Assembly (NCBI GenBank): GCA_029260695.1 | Contig: JAJDCT010000187.1 | Span: 1-15,872, forward strand | DNA: 15,872 nucleotides | Direction of reading: 5' to 3' | DNA from: Phycisphaeraceae bacterium | Lineage (GTDB): Bacteria; Planctomycetota; Phycisphaerae; Phycisphaerales; Phycisphaeraceae | Shown: positions 8,216-15,032 of the stretch, in pieces | Layout of the letters: every line of letters starts with the position of its first letter | Position numbering within the stretch: the first letter of the stretch is position 1 | Notes under the pieces: generated by a model | What the model was told of the DNA's origin: nothing | What the model saw: only the letters and a program-made list of their open reading frames with translations | Database searches by the model: none | Position numbers and translations under genes: made by a program

Positions 8216-9418
8216 TTATCGTGGATCGTCTCCCGCCGTGATCCCCAGCAGGTCGATCACCGTGGTTGGCCCGTCTACCCGGCCAACAATCGCCGACACA
8301 CCATTGCTGGGGTGTACGACCACCACCGGCACACGGTCCGCACCGCTTCGCCCGTATGCATAGACGTTGCGGGCGAGCTTTTGTTTCGTACGCGGATCGG
8401 AATATCTTTGTTCAAACTTATCCCGCCCGACCCGGCGGATCGCCTCGTCACGGGCCTGGGCCGCGGTGCGCGGGGTTTCGGGTACAAACATCCACCGATC
8501 AAAACCCTCGAACGCCGACCGGTCCGCAAAAAAAACAGCCAACCCGATCCGCGCCAGCTCGCAGCTCTCCTCGAACCGGGCGGACATCGCCTCGGGCGCG
8601 TGGGGGTTGCAGCCACGGTTCAACGGCGTCGGCAGGGCGACGATCGCCACCCGGTCGGGGTAGGCCTCACGCACCTCTTGCAGCACCCCGTGGGTGTGCC
8701 GGCAGTGCGGGCAGGCATAATCGAACATCGCAGCCAGCACCCACGGCGACTCAGCCGACCCAAGCCACGGCTCATCATCGAAGTTCAAGACGAGCTCGCC
8801 CTCAAGCATTGTCACCGTGCGCTGACCGCCGCTGCTAGTGTCAGTATCCTGCCCGGACGCGGCCCCACCCAGCGTGACGACGACATCGGCAGTATTAAGC
8901 TGCACAACCACCAACACCCCAACCCCCAGAAGCCCCAACGCCCAGGCCGCCAGCCGACGCGCCCGTCCCCGCCAAAGCAATAGCACCGCCAGCGCCAACC
9001 CAAGCCCGTGCCCCGCCATGCAGTAGGGGCACACCGCGTTCAACTCAAACAACTGAAGATAGGCAAACCACACCGCGGACCCGACGATGCTTGCCGTACA
9101 GAACGAAATCACCAACCCCGTGATCGTCCGCGCCTTCAAACCACCCCGCCGCATCGCGACCAGCGCTACAACCAAGCACGCGTAAACGCACACCGCCAGC
9201 AAACTCACCGGCACACCCATGAACCGCGACCACTTGCTGGCCAGCACCTGCGCACATCCCGAACCGGAACCGCAGCCCGCCGGCGCCTGGCCCGCCGTCA
9301 GCGAGATGTACGACAGGTACGCGCTAACCCCCAACGCCCCGGCCGCAAGCAACAGGCATAGCCGCCATGTCGTTCGTCTCAAGTCAGCGGGCCGGCTAAG
9401 GATGTGGGGTGCGGTCAT
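8216..9418 (-). CDS. Vitamin K epoxide reductase family protein fused to a DsbA-like thioredoxin domain
   Basis: This 400-residue fusion is predicted to drive disulfide bond formation outside the cytoplasm. The N-terminal VKOR part has about five hydrophobic helices. It carries the paired loop cysteines Cys49 and Cys55 (AGCGSGSGCAQVL), then the KWSRFMGVPVSL segment, then the quinone-proximal CPYC (Cys130, Cys133). This cysteine spacing is the one I recall for the cyanobacterial VKOR. After a last helix (about 156-172) and a linker, a thioredoxin/DsbA-like domain carries CPHC (236-239) and RVPVVVV, whose Pro is a likely cis-Pro. In VKOR-Trx fusions the Trx domain oxidises substrates and is re-oxidised by VKOR with quinone. 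The ATG at 9418 has GGGAG nine bases upstream. Only 25 bases separate it from the preceding SGNH gene, so it is probably the last gene of the acylation cassette's transcript. No convincing terminator follows. Confidence 0.93.
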   Translation of the reverse strand: MTAPHILSRPADLRRTTWRLCLLLAAGALGVSAYLSYISLTAGQAPAGCGSGSGCAQVLASKWSRFMGVPVSLLAVCVYACLVVALVAMRRGGLKARTITGLVISFCTASIVGSAVWFAYLQLFELNAVCPYCMAGHGLGLALAVLLLWRGRARRLAAWALGLLGVGVLVVVQLNTADVVVTLGGAASGQDTDTSSGGQRTVTMLEGELVLNFDDEPWLGSAESPWVLAAMFDYACPHCRHTHGVLQEVREAYPDRVAIVALPTPLNRGCNPHAPEAMSARFEESCELARIGLAVFFADRSAFEGFDRWMFVPETPRTAAQARDEAIRRVGRDKFEQRYSDPRTKQKLARNVYAYGRSGADRVPVVVVHPSNGVSAIVGRVDGPTTVIDLLGITAGDDPR

Positions 9419-9443
9419 CCGCTTGCGCTCCCGGTGTAGCCCG

Positions 9444-10529
9444 TCAGTCCGACGGGGCCAAAGAGCTTAACCGCTTTGCCAGCAGACGGGTAAACACCTC
9501 CCGGCCAGCGGGGTTGAGGTGGGCGTAATCCGCGAAGACCTCGTCGGGCATCGCGTCTTGCAGGTCGATCATGTGCACGGGCCTGCCGACACTCACCTCA
9601 TCGATCAGTGAACGTATGGCCGTCTGGGCCTCCGGCGGCAGCCAGCCGCGCAGGTCGGATGTGACCGGCATCAGCACGAGGACGATCCGCTGAGCGCCCA
9701 TGTCGTGGCAGCCCGAAATCAGTTTGCGGAACGCGTCGGCGTGCTGGTTCGTGGTGTCGTAAGACTCGGCACGGTACCACCCGAATTCGCGCCAGCCGTG
9801 GCGCTGCCTGCGGAAAAACGACTTGGGGCGGCGGTCTGGCAGGTCTCTCCGCGACGAAACAGACCAGGGGTCGCCGTCTGGCGGGAACAGACCCACCGAC
9901 CCGCTGCCCAACGCCTCGTGCAGCGTCATCCTCAGCCCGAACAGGTATATGTTGGAAAAATGACTGATGTTGACCCGCTGCTCCCGGACCCAGGACATTT
10001 GGAATAAACGCCGAGCGCTATTGCGGATCGCCTTCATGCGTTTGGCGCGCGACACAATCTTGGGCTCTTTGGAACTGCCCGGGTCCTGCCCCGCCAGCAT
10101 CGAGGGGTGCAACCCTATGATGATGGTCTGGGGGCGCAGCTCGCCTGCCAATAGCGGCTGGGCGTAGTAGTGCATCTTGACAAAGCTGCTCCCAAAACCG
10201 TTAAGCAAGAGCCAGGGCATCTCTGGATCGGCGACGCTACTGAGGACCTCCGGGTCGATGCCGCGCAGCGTGGTCGACTGCCCGAGCACCACGCCGAAGG
10301 GCGGCTGATTTTCCAGCCCCCGCCTGCGCATCTGCATCTCGACGCCGGCGGCCTGCGAGCCAAGCCGATTAAATTGATTCCACGCCAATTTCATGTCGGG
10401 GTCGGAGAATAGGGCCGGGTCGACCCCGAACGAAGCCCGCAGCGCCGCGTTACACAGCAGGACCGCCGCCACCAGCCCCGCGACGACGATCAACAAACCC
10501 TTGTATCGGCTCAGGTCCAACACGGTCAC
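9444..10529 (-). CDS. Membrane-anchored SGNH-hydrolase-like (DltD/AlgJ-type) acyltransferase
   Basis: This 361-residue protein has one N-terminal helix (about residues 10-30, GLLIVVAGLVAAVLLCNAAL), so the rest is probably outside the cytoplasmic membrane. The candidate nucleophile is Ser85 in VVLGQSTTLRG, matching SGNH block I. The candidate acid/base pair is Asp334 and His337 in DYAHLNPAGREVF, matching block V. A Gly in LLNGFGSSF could serve the oxyanion hole; I see no clear GxND block. DltD, AlgJ and AlgX, the partners of MBOAT acyltransferases, share this outline: a Ser accepts the acyl group and passes it to an envelope polymer. The start is ambiguous. GTG at 10529 leaves only two bases after AAGG, whereas GTG at 10523 leaves eight; the two differ by two residues. 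It follows the microprotein stop by four bases and is probably translationally coupled. The acceptor polymer cannot be told from sequence. Confidence 0.82.
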   Translation of the reverse strand: MTVLDLSRYKGLLIVVAGLVAAVLLCNAALRASFGVDPALFSDPDMKLAWNQFNRLGSQAAGVEMQMRRRGLENQPPFGVVLGQSTTLRGIDPEVLSSVADPEMPWLLLNGFGSSFVKMHYYAQPLLAGELRPQTIIIGLHPSMLAGQDPGSSKEPKIVSRAKRMKAIRNSARRLFQMSWVREQRVNISHFSNIYLFGLRMTLHEALGSGSVGLFPPDGDPWSVSSRRDLPDRRPKSFFRRQRHGWREFGWYRAESYDTTNQHADAFRKLISGCHDMGAQRIVLVLMPVTSDLRGWLPPEAQTAIRSLIDEVSVGRPVHMIDLQDAMPDEVFADYAHLNPAGREVFTRLLAKRLSSLAPSD

Positions 10530-10533
10530 CGCC

Positions 10534-10686
10534 TTAGAAGCCTTGGTAAAAGAACGCGTCGCCGGAATTCGATAACCAGTACGCCATGAGGAGCATGACC
10601 ACCACCCGCAGCAGGCGGTACGCCCACCGCCAAGGCGGCATGGGTTCGCTCCTCACAGACGCGGCGTTGTCACTTTGATCCGTCAT
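10534..10686 (-). CDS. DltX-like single-helix microprotein with C-terminal FFYQGF (FxYxxF) acyl-shuttle motif
   Basis: This is a 50-residue gene between the MBOAT and SGNH genes. Its ATG (10686) overlaps the MBOAT stop as ATGA, and its TAA lies four bases before the next GTG. The N-terminus is polar (MTDQSDNAASVRSEPMPPWR). One hydrophobic helix spans about residues 22-38, preceded by Arg20, Arg24 and Arg27, so the positive-inside rule puts the C-terminus outside. The last six residues, 45-50, are FFYQGF. As I recall, in the Dlt pathway the microprotein DltX ends in an FxYxxF hexapeptide whose Tyr takes the acyl group from the MBOAT protein DltB and hands it to Ser of DltD. The motif, its extreme C-terminal place, the topology and the gene order all agree here, with Tyr47 as the predicted shuttle residue. 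The function is inferred by this analogy. The frame can be extended upstream to 11181, but that part is out-of-frame MBOAT coding sequence. Confidence 0.82.
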   Translation of the reverse strand: MTDQSDNAASVRSEPMPPWRWAYRLLRVVVMLLMAYWLSNSGDAFFYQGF

Positions 10687-11852
10687 GACCACAAGTCCTT
10701 CCAGGGATACACGATGATGACCAGCGAAAACGCCACATACTGGAACGTTCCGAGCTGCGCCAGCAACCTGTAGATTAGCTTTTCTTTGTATGCCTTGACG
10801 CCTTTGCGTCCCAGCCTCCGCGTTAACCAGTAACGGTAAGCGTTGGTGACCACCAGCCCAAACGCGTGCATCGCCCCCCACGCGAAGAACGGCCAACTGA
10901 TCCCGTGCCACAAACCACACAACAAAAACGACACCGTAAACGCCAGTGTGGCGATCATCAGCGCACGCTTGCCCCCGGTCCGCCGCGCCAGGCTGAGCTG
11001 GACCGGGATAAACAGGTTCCGCCGGACCCACAACGACAGCGAGATGTGCCAGCGATCCCAGAAGTCGATCATGTTCCGCGCCAGGTAGGGACGATCGAAA
11101 TTCTCCGGCGTGTGTACGCCCATCAGCCGACCGATCCCCACCGCGATGTCGCTGTACGCCGAAAAATCCAGGTAGATCCACAGGTAATGCAGCTGGACCT
11201 CGAACAAAAAATACGGCCCGGTGACATAGAATTCCGTCAGGAATACCTTCCGGATCATGTAGGCAACCACGAATTTCTTAAACAAACCCAACGCGATCCG
11301 CTCGACCCCGCTTAGCGCCTCGACCGCCGAGATCGGCTTGGGGATCGCCGGCTGATCGACGAAATCCTCGTAAGACTGGATCGGGCCCGCGGCCAACATA
11401 TGAAACGGCAGCAGGTAATTCACGGTCGACGGCAAATCCGGCGGCGCCCGCCCGCCTTCATAGATCACACGCCCCGCATCAATCAGACGCAGAAACACAT
11501 ACGAAAAACCCACCGCCAGCAGCAGCGGGTTGACCACCGACGTGCCCATCCCCTGCGACACCCCCGGCAGCTTGTGCAGCACGAACAAGCCCACGGTCGA
11601 AGCAAGCCCGCCCAACGCGATCAACAAACCCCAACCCCGGCATGTTAATAACCGCAACGCCAGGTGCGCCACCGCCACACCCGCCACGACCTCAACCACA
11701 CGCAGCCGAAGCATCCACGCGATAAACAACAGATTCACACACGCCCACACCCACCGCCGAAGCGCACCGTGCGTGATCGGCGTCATCACCGCCATCGCCA
11801 GCAGCGCGACAAGCCAAAAACCAGGTGTGGTCAGGTCGATCGTCGGGTTCAT
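10683..11852 (-). CDS. MBOAT-family membrane O-acyltransferase (DltB/AlgI-like)
   Basis: This 389-residue protein has many hydrophobic segments along its length and the conserved MBOAT core. Visible landmarks are HMLAAGPIQSYEDF (151-164), YLDFSAYSDIAVGIGRLMG (227-245), NFDRPYLARNMIDFWDRWHISLSLW (251-275) and CGLWHGISWPFFAWGAMHA (312-330). His316 in LWHG is the expected catalytic His, and His269 in RWHIS is the other conserved one. MBOAT proteins of this type take an acyl group from a cytoplasmic carrier-protein thioester and pass it across the membrane for esterification of envelope polymers. Its C-terminus ends KDLWS without an FxYxxF motif, which fits the motif being supplied by the separate microprotein next door. 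The ATG at 11852 overlaps the FkbH stop as ATGA, and its own stop overlaps the microprotein start as ATGA. The cargo is inferred from the FkbH and ACP genes upstream. Confidence 0.95.
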   Translation of the reverse strand: MNPTIDLTTPGFWLVALLAMAVMTPITHGALRRWVWACVNLLFIAWMLRLRVVEVVAGVAVAHLALRLLTCRGWGLLIALGGLASTVGLFVLHKLPGVSQGMGTSVVNPLLLAVGFSYVFLRLIDAGRVIYEGGRAPPDLPSTVNYLLPFHMLAAGPIQSYEDFVDQPAIPKPISAVEALSGVERIALGLFKKFVVAYMIRKVFLTEFYVTGPYFLFEVQLHYLWIYLDFSAYSDIAVGIGRLMGVHTPENFDRPYLARNMIDFWDRWHISLSLWVRRNLFIPVQLSLARRTGGKRALMIATLAFTVSFLLCGLWHGISWPFFAWGAMHAFGLVVTNAYRYWLTRRLGRKGVKAYKEKLIYRLLAQLGTFQYVAFSLVIIVYPWKDLWS

Positions 11853-13699
11853 CCGTGCACGGCCTCGGCGGGACGGATAAATGTGGCCGGTCGTTCCGCG
11901 GTCGCTATATCAAGCCCGTACCCGACCCGCCCGTCGTCATGTTCCGCTATGCGGTCAAAGCCCATCCGGCTGTAAAGGTCCGCGACCAGTTGGTTCTTCT
12001 TCGTCGGGATGTACTCGCCAACGATGCGCTTGCACCCCTGTCTTTCTGCGTATTCCAGCAGCGACAGGAACATGAACTGCTCCGCCGTCCTGCTGATCAC
12101 CCGGCAGCTCATCAGCCAGGTGTCGATCCTCAGCACGCCCGCTCCCCCGCCAGTATCCGGCACCGCCAGGACCAGCGACACCAGCCCGTGGTCCCCGAAC
12201 TTGTCGCTTAGCCGAAGCGTCAGCCCGACCGCACTCGGCTCACCCAGCATCGCGCGGACCCCCTCTTCCGTGTGCCGTTGAGTCGTCAGGTTGAATTGAT
12301 TGGTCTTGCCAAGCAGCTGCACGACGCGTTGCATGTCCGCATCATCCACCTCGCGGATGTCACCGATCATCTCAAGGGAACCCAGGTAGTCTTCGATCGA
12401 GCCGAACGACTGCTCCGCGTCACGCCGCTTGCGTTCGGTCGTGTATTGCTCGCTGCGCTGACGGTCCGCGCCGCTGACCGCGGTCGCCTCGAACCACAAC
12501 CCCGCCTCCAATGCCCTGACATACCCCGACGCATCGTCCGGCACGTCCACCACCTCAACCCCAGGCAACACCTGCCTGACATGCTCTCGCTCCGCCGGGT
12601 TGTCGTCGAAGAACACGAAACTCTCCAGCCCCAGCCGAAGTGTTTCCGAGATCCGCTCGATCGCCGTGGGCTTGGGGTCCCAGCTCGCCTCGAACGCAGC
12701 GAAATCCTCCATCGTCAATACCATGTCCGGGTTCTTACCAAACGGCTCACGCGCATCCTCGGGATTATTCTTCGAGCAGACCGCCAGCACCACGCCGCGA
12801 TTGGCAAGCCCCTTGACGTATTGTTGGAACGCCCTGAACGCCTCGCCATCCGGCGATTCGCCCAACGTGATCCCAAGCGGCCCGGTCTCGCCGACCACAC
12901 CGCCCCACAGCGTGTTATCCAGGTCCAGCACCAGCACCTTCTTAGGCCCGGTCGTCACCGCACGCACCGCCGACGCCAGATGCTCACCCAGCATCGCCGC
13001 GCCTGCCTCGCTGAACGGCTGCTTGGTCCAGTGGTATCTTCGTGGGTCGTAGAATTGGTCGCGCCCCAGACGCCCGGCTACACGGTCCATATCCACAAAG
13101 TACGCGCCCTGCGGCAGCACACGACGCAACGATTCATTGGCTCCCCGTATCAACCCGACCGGGCCGTCCGGCAACCCCGCCAGGTGCGTGCCCAAGGGCC
13201 CCGACGTATCACAGTCGTAACCGACCTGGACCACCCGCGCCTTGAGCTGGTCCCGAGCGATCGACCACGCCTGCCGCCAGAAGCCAACCTCATCATCCAC
13301 CCGCTGCGGCGCGGATCGGCCATCCCCCCCGAGCAGGCGCTGATGCCACGGCAGAAACACCACCGTATCAATCCGCTCCCCGCCCGCCGCAGCAGATAAT
13401 AATTCCTGGATTACATTGTCGTATTCCCCATCGATCACGCCGACAGCCATCCCCCGGCCCCAGGCATGTGCCGTCAGCGCATTCGCGACCCACGTCGTGG
13501 TGCATTGCCCGAGGATCAGCACACGGTGGGCGTTACCATCCGCCTTCAACTCACGCTGAATAAACCGACCAGCCTTATCGACCTGCTCCCCCGTAAACCC
13601 ACCTCGGCGCAGCGCATTACCCAGCAACGCCAGCGCCCGGTCGGCCTGCCCCGCCTTACGAAGCCCGGTGCATTCTTTTAATAGATCACGGATCGGCAT
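11849..13699 (-). CDS. FkbH-like HAD-IIIC family protein (predicted glyceryl-ACP synthase)
   Basis: This 616-residue protein from the ATG at 13699 has three parts. The N-terminal third (about 55-245) is an SGNH-like fold of the kind seen in long FkbH homologues, but its block I reads LILGQCTT with Cys66 where a Ser would be. The central HAD domain has DLDNTLWGG (Asp259 and Asp261), AVCSKNN (Cys308, Lys310), KPTAIERI (Lys343) and FFDDNPAERE (Asp365, Asp366). The C-terminal third is GNAT-like (LRLSDKFGDHGLVSLV, IDTWLMSCRVISRTAEQFM, YIPTKKNQLVADLYSRMGF). FkbH enzymes take 1,3-bisphosphoglycerate, remove the phosphate and load the glyceryl group on an ACP. The Cys in AVCSKNN is, I believe, the acyl-accepting residue proposed for the family, but I cannot confirm that here. 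A TTG at 13732 would add 11 residues and lacks an SD, while the ATG has GGA seven bases upstream. It overlaps the MBOAT gene by four bases. Confidence 0.92.
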   Translation of the reverse strand: MPIRDLLKECTGLRKAGQADRALALLGNALRRGGFTGEQVDKAGRFIQRELKADGNAHRVLILGQCTTTWVANALTAHAWGRGMAVGVIDGEYDNVIQELLSAAAGGERIDTVVFLPWHQRLLGGDGRSAPQRVDDEVGFWRQAWSIARDQLKARVVQVGYDCDTSGPLGTHLAGLPDGPVGLIRGANESLRRVLPQGAYFVDMDRVAGRLGRDQFYDPRRYHWTKQPFSEAGAAMLGEHLASAVRAVTTGPKKVLVLDLDNTLWGGVVGETGPLGITLGESPDGEAFRAFQQYVKGLANRGVVLAVCSKNNPEDAREPFGKNPDMVLTMEDFAAFEASWDPKPTAIERISETLRLGLESFVFFDDNPAEREHVRQVLPGVEVVDVPDDASGYVRALEAGLWFEATAVSGADRQRSEQYTTERKRRDAEQSFGSIEDYLGSLEMIGDIREVDDADMQRVVQLLGKTNQFNLTTQRHTEEGVRAMLGEPSAVGLTLRLSDKFGDHGLVSLVLAVPDTGGGAGVLRIDTWLMSCRVISRTAEQFMFLSLLEYAERQGCKRIVGEYIPTKKNQLVADLYSRMGFDRIAEHDDGRVGYGLDIATAERPATFIRPAEAVHG

Positions 13700-13745
13700 G
13701 ACACGTTCCGGGTCGTGGCTGGTTATCGACAATGACTGACACGTT
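13699..13745. repeat. Direct repeat TGACACGTT, two copies 38 bases apart
   Basis: The plus-strand 9-mer occurs at 13699-13707 and 13737-13745, in the gap between the methyltransferase and FkbH genes; the first copy touches the FkbH start codon. It may be chance or a translational or protein-binding site. Nothing else in the 83-base gap stands out. Confidence 0.25.
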
Positions 13746-13782
13746 GTAATTCACGGCCCCCCCAGACCCTGGTCCCCAGCCC

Positions 13783-14748
13783 CTAATACAGATCGTTCGC
13801 CCGCTTCTGAACCAGCAACGCCATCGACCTGGGCATGAACTTCGCTTTGGGAAGCGTCCTGTATGGATTCGCCGACAGGGTCTCCAGCACACGCAGCCCG
13901 GCGTTCTCACACATCTTCACCAGCTCGGACTCGTACCGGTATTCGTAAATATGATCGACCTGCGCCGCCGTCAGCGCCCCGGTGATAAACGCCACACCGC
14001 CGGTCTTCAACAAGTGCGAGATCACCTTATATAGATGCTGCGGGTCTTCCAGGTGCTCGACCAGGAAGCTGCAGATGCAACCATCCGCCGACTCCGCCTC
14101 GACCTGTTCCAGATCCAACGCGTCTTTCTCGACATACGTCGCGCGATCACCCACGCCCGCCGCCTCGGCGACGCTGTTGGCGATCTGGATCGACTGCGGG
14201 CTGATGTCGTACCCCTCCAACACCGCGCCGGGCATGTGCGCCAGCGCCCAAACCCCCCAACCCCCGTGCCCGGGCGCAACCTCGACCAGCTTCGCGTCGT
14301 CAGCCAGCCGGGTCATGAACCGGTCCTGGAAGAACGTCATGATCTGATAATGATGCGCCCAAAGGAAGTTCGTCAGGTAGATCCCCCAGAGGTACCCGTC
14401 CATCGCCTCCGCGTCGCTGTAGTGGTCCTTATAAACCTCGGCAAATGTCTTGTTGGCGTAAGCCCCGTCGCGCTCGTACCGCGCCTGCGCCAGGTTCACA
14501 TCCGTGCTGAACTGCGCAAACGCATCCGCCGCCGCGTCGATGCCTTCTTCCCCCCGGGCCTTGACCAGCCAATCAAGATAAAGCTCCGCGATCCCGGCAA
14601 ACCGCTGAGCATCCTGACTCCGCGCCTCGTTCAGGCCACGCAGCGATCGCGGGTGCGCCTCAGCCACATAGTCAAACAGCCGATCCAGCAGCGGGGTCTT
14701 CGCCCGGGAACCAGCACCCCCGGCGGTCTTAGTCGTTGTAGTGGGCAT
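13783..14748 (-). CDS. Class I SAM-dependent methyltransferase of the acylation cassette
   Basis: This 321-residue protein has a helical N-terminal extension (about 1-150, with YLWGIYLTNFLWAHHYQIM near 119-137) and then a Rossmann methyltransferase domain. Motif I is VEVAPGHGGWG (about 155-165), the acidic end of strand 2 is GYDIS (Asp181), the next acidic site is VEKDALDLE, and SFLVEHLEDP (228-236) is the strand-4 region. The C-terminal strands (GGVAFITGAL, LRVLETL) complete the fold. Its ATG shares one base with the ACP stop (TGATG), so it is almost certainly co-translated with the carrier. In methoxymalonyl-ACP clusters a methyltransferase acts on the FkbH-derived, ACP-bound C3 unit. By analogy this enzyme may methylate glyceryl-ACP, but the substrate could equally be a sugar or the acceptor polymer. 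The long N-terminal region is not one I recognise. Confidence 0.88.
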   Translation of the reverse strand: MPTTTTKTAGGAGSRAKTPLLDRLFDYVAEAHPRSLRGLNEARSQDAQRFAGIAELYLDWLVKARGEEGIDAAADAFAQFSTDVNLAQARYERDGAYANKTFAEVYKDHYSDAEAMDGYLWGIYLTNFLWAHHYQIMTFFQDRFMTRLADDAKLVEVAPGHGGWGVWALAHMPGAVLEGYDISPQSIQIANSVAEAAGVGDRATYVEKDALDLEQVEAESADGCICSFLVEHLEDPQHLYKVISHLLKTGGVAFITGALTAAQVDHIYEYRYESELVKMCENAGLRVLETLSANPYRTLPKAKFMPRSMALLVQKRANDLY

Positions 14749-14984
14749 CAGGCCTGCTTCTTCTCAACCAGCGCCACAAGCTCGCCGACGTCTTTCAGAC
14801 CCGCGACCTCCGTGCTGGTAAAACGCACATCGAAACGCGACTCCACCGCCAGCACCAGGTTGACGTGCATCAGCGAGTCCCAATCGTCGATGTCCTTGGC
14901 ACTGGTCTGCGCCTCAACGCTCAGGTCGTCGTCCTCGAAGACGTCCTGAAAGACTTCATTTAGCTGTTCGAGCGTCTGACTCAT
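14748..14984 (-). CDS. Acyl carrier protein
   Basis: This 78-residue acidic helical protein has the phosphopantetheine attachment site DWDSLMHVNLV, with Ser37 as the modified residue. Length and helix pattern are normal for a stand-alone ACP (compare DltC and the ACPs of FkbH clusters). The ATG at 14984 is preceded by AGGAG with seven bases between, so the TTG one codon earlier is not needed. It is the first gene of the cassette and shares one base with the methyltransferase start. Its likely job is to carry the acyl unit made by the FkbH-like enzyme and present it to the MBOAT protein, the place DltC holds in D-alanylation. A role in fatty acid synthesis is unlikely because no fab genes are nearby. 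Confidence 0.95.
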   Translation of the reverse strand: MSQTLEQLNEVFQDVFEDDDLSVEAQTSAKDIDDWDSLMHVNLVLAVESRFDVRFTSTEVAGLKDVGELVALVEKKQA

Positions 14985-14991
14985 CAAGTTT

Positions 14992-14996
14992 CTCCT
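14992..14996 (-). promoter_or_regulatory. Shine-Dalgarno site of the acyl carrier protein gene
   Basis: AGGAG on the minus strand is followed by AAACTTG and then ATG. It fixes the ATG at 14984 as the start and marks the 5' end of the cassette's coding part. Confidence 0.7.
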
Positions 14997-15015
14997 GACA
15001 GCGAAGGCGAGAAGA

Positions 15016-15032
15016 GCACAAAGTCATTGTGC
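15016..15032 (-). promoter_or_regulatory. Small hairpin in the leader of the acylation cassette
   Basis: GCACAA, a five-base loop, then TTGTGC form a perfect 6-bp stem. It directly follows, and overlaps by two bases, the larger inverted repeat at 15031-15103, so the two structures could compete in RNA. It ends 20 bases before the SD. No T-run follows, so it is not a simple terminator. Confidence 0.35.

Noticed and set aside
8108..8983. 291-codon plus-strand ORF starting in the intergenic gap
   Set aside because: Most of it is antisense to the VKOR-DsbA gene, and its composition is shadow-like. A weak plus-strand promoter resemblance (TTGAAA, 18 bases, CATTAT near 8191-8220) is in AT-rich spacer and drives no credible gene.
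10534..11181. A 215-codon minus-strand ORF covering the microprotein and part of the MBOAT gene
   Set aside because: Only its last 50 codons are outside the MBOAT frame. The upstream part is an out-of-frame reading of conserved MBOAT motifs and has no protein-like character. The true start is the ATG at 10686.
12272..13399. 375-codon plus-strand ORF
   Set aside because: It is antisense to the well-conserved FkbH-like gene. Its Arg/Pro/Gln/His-rich translation is typical of a shadow frame in GC-rich DNA.
14035..14949. 304-codon plus-strand ORF
   Set aside because: It lies antisense to the methyltransferase and ACP genes, with shadow-like composition and no motif.
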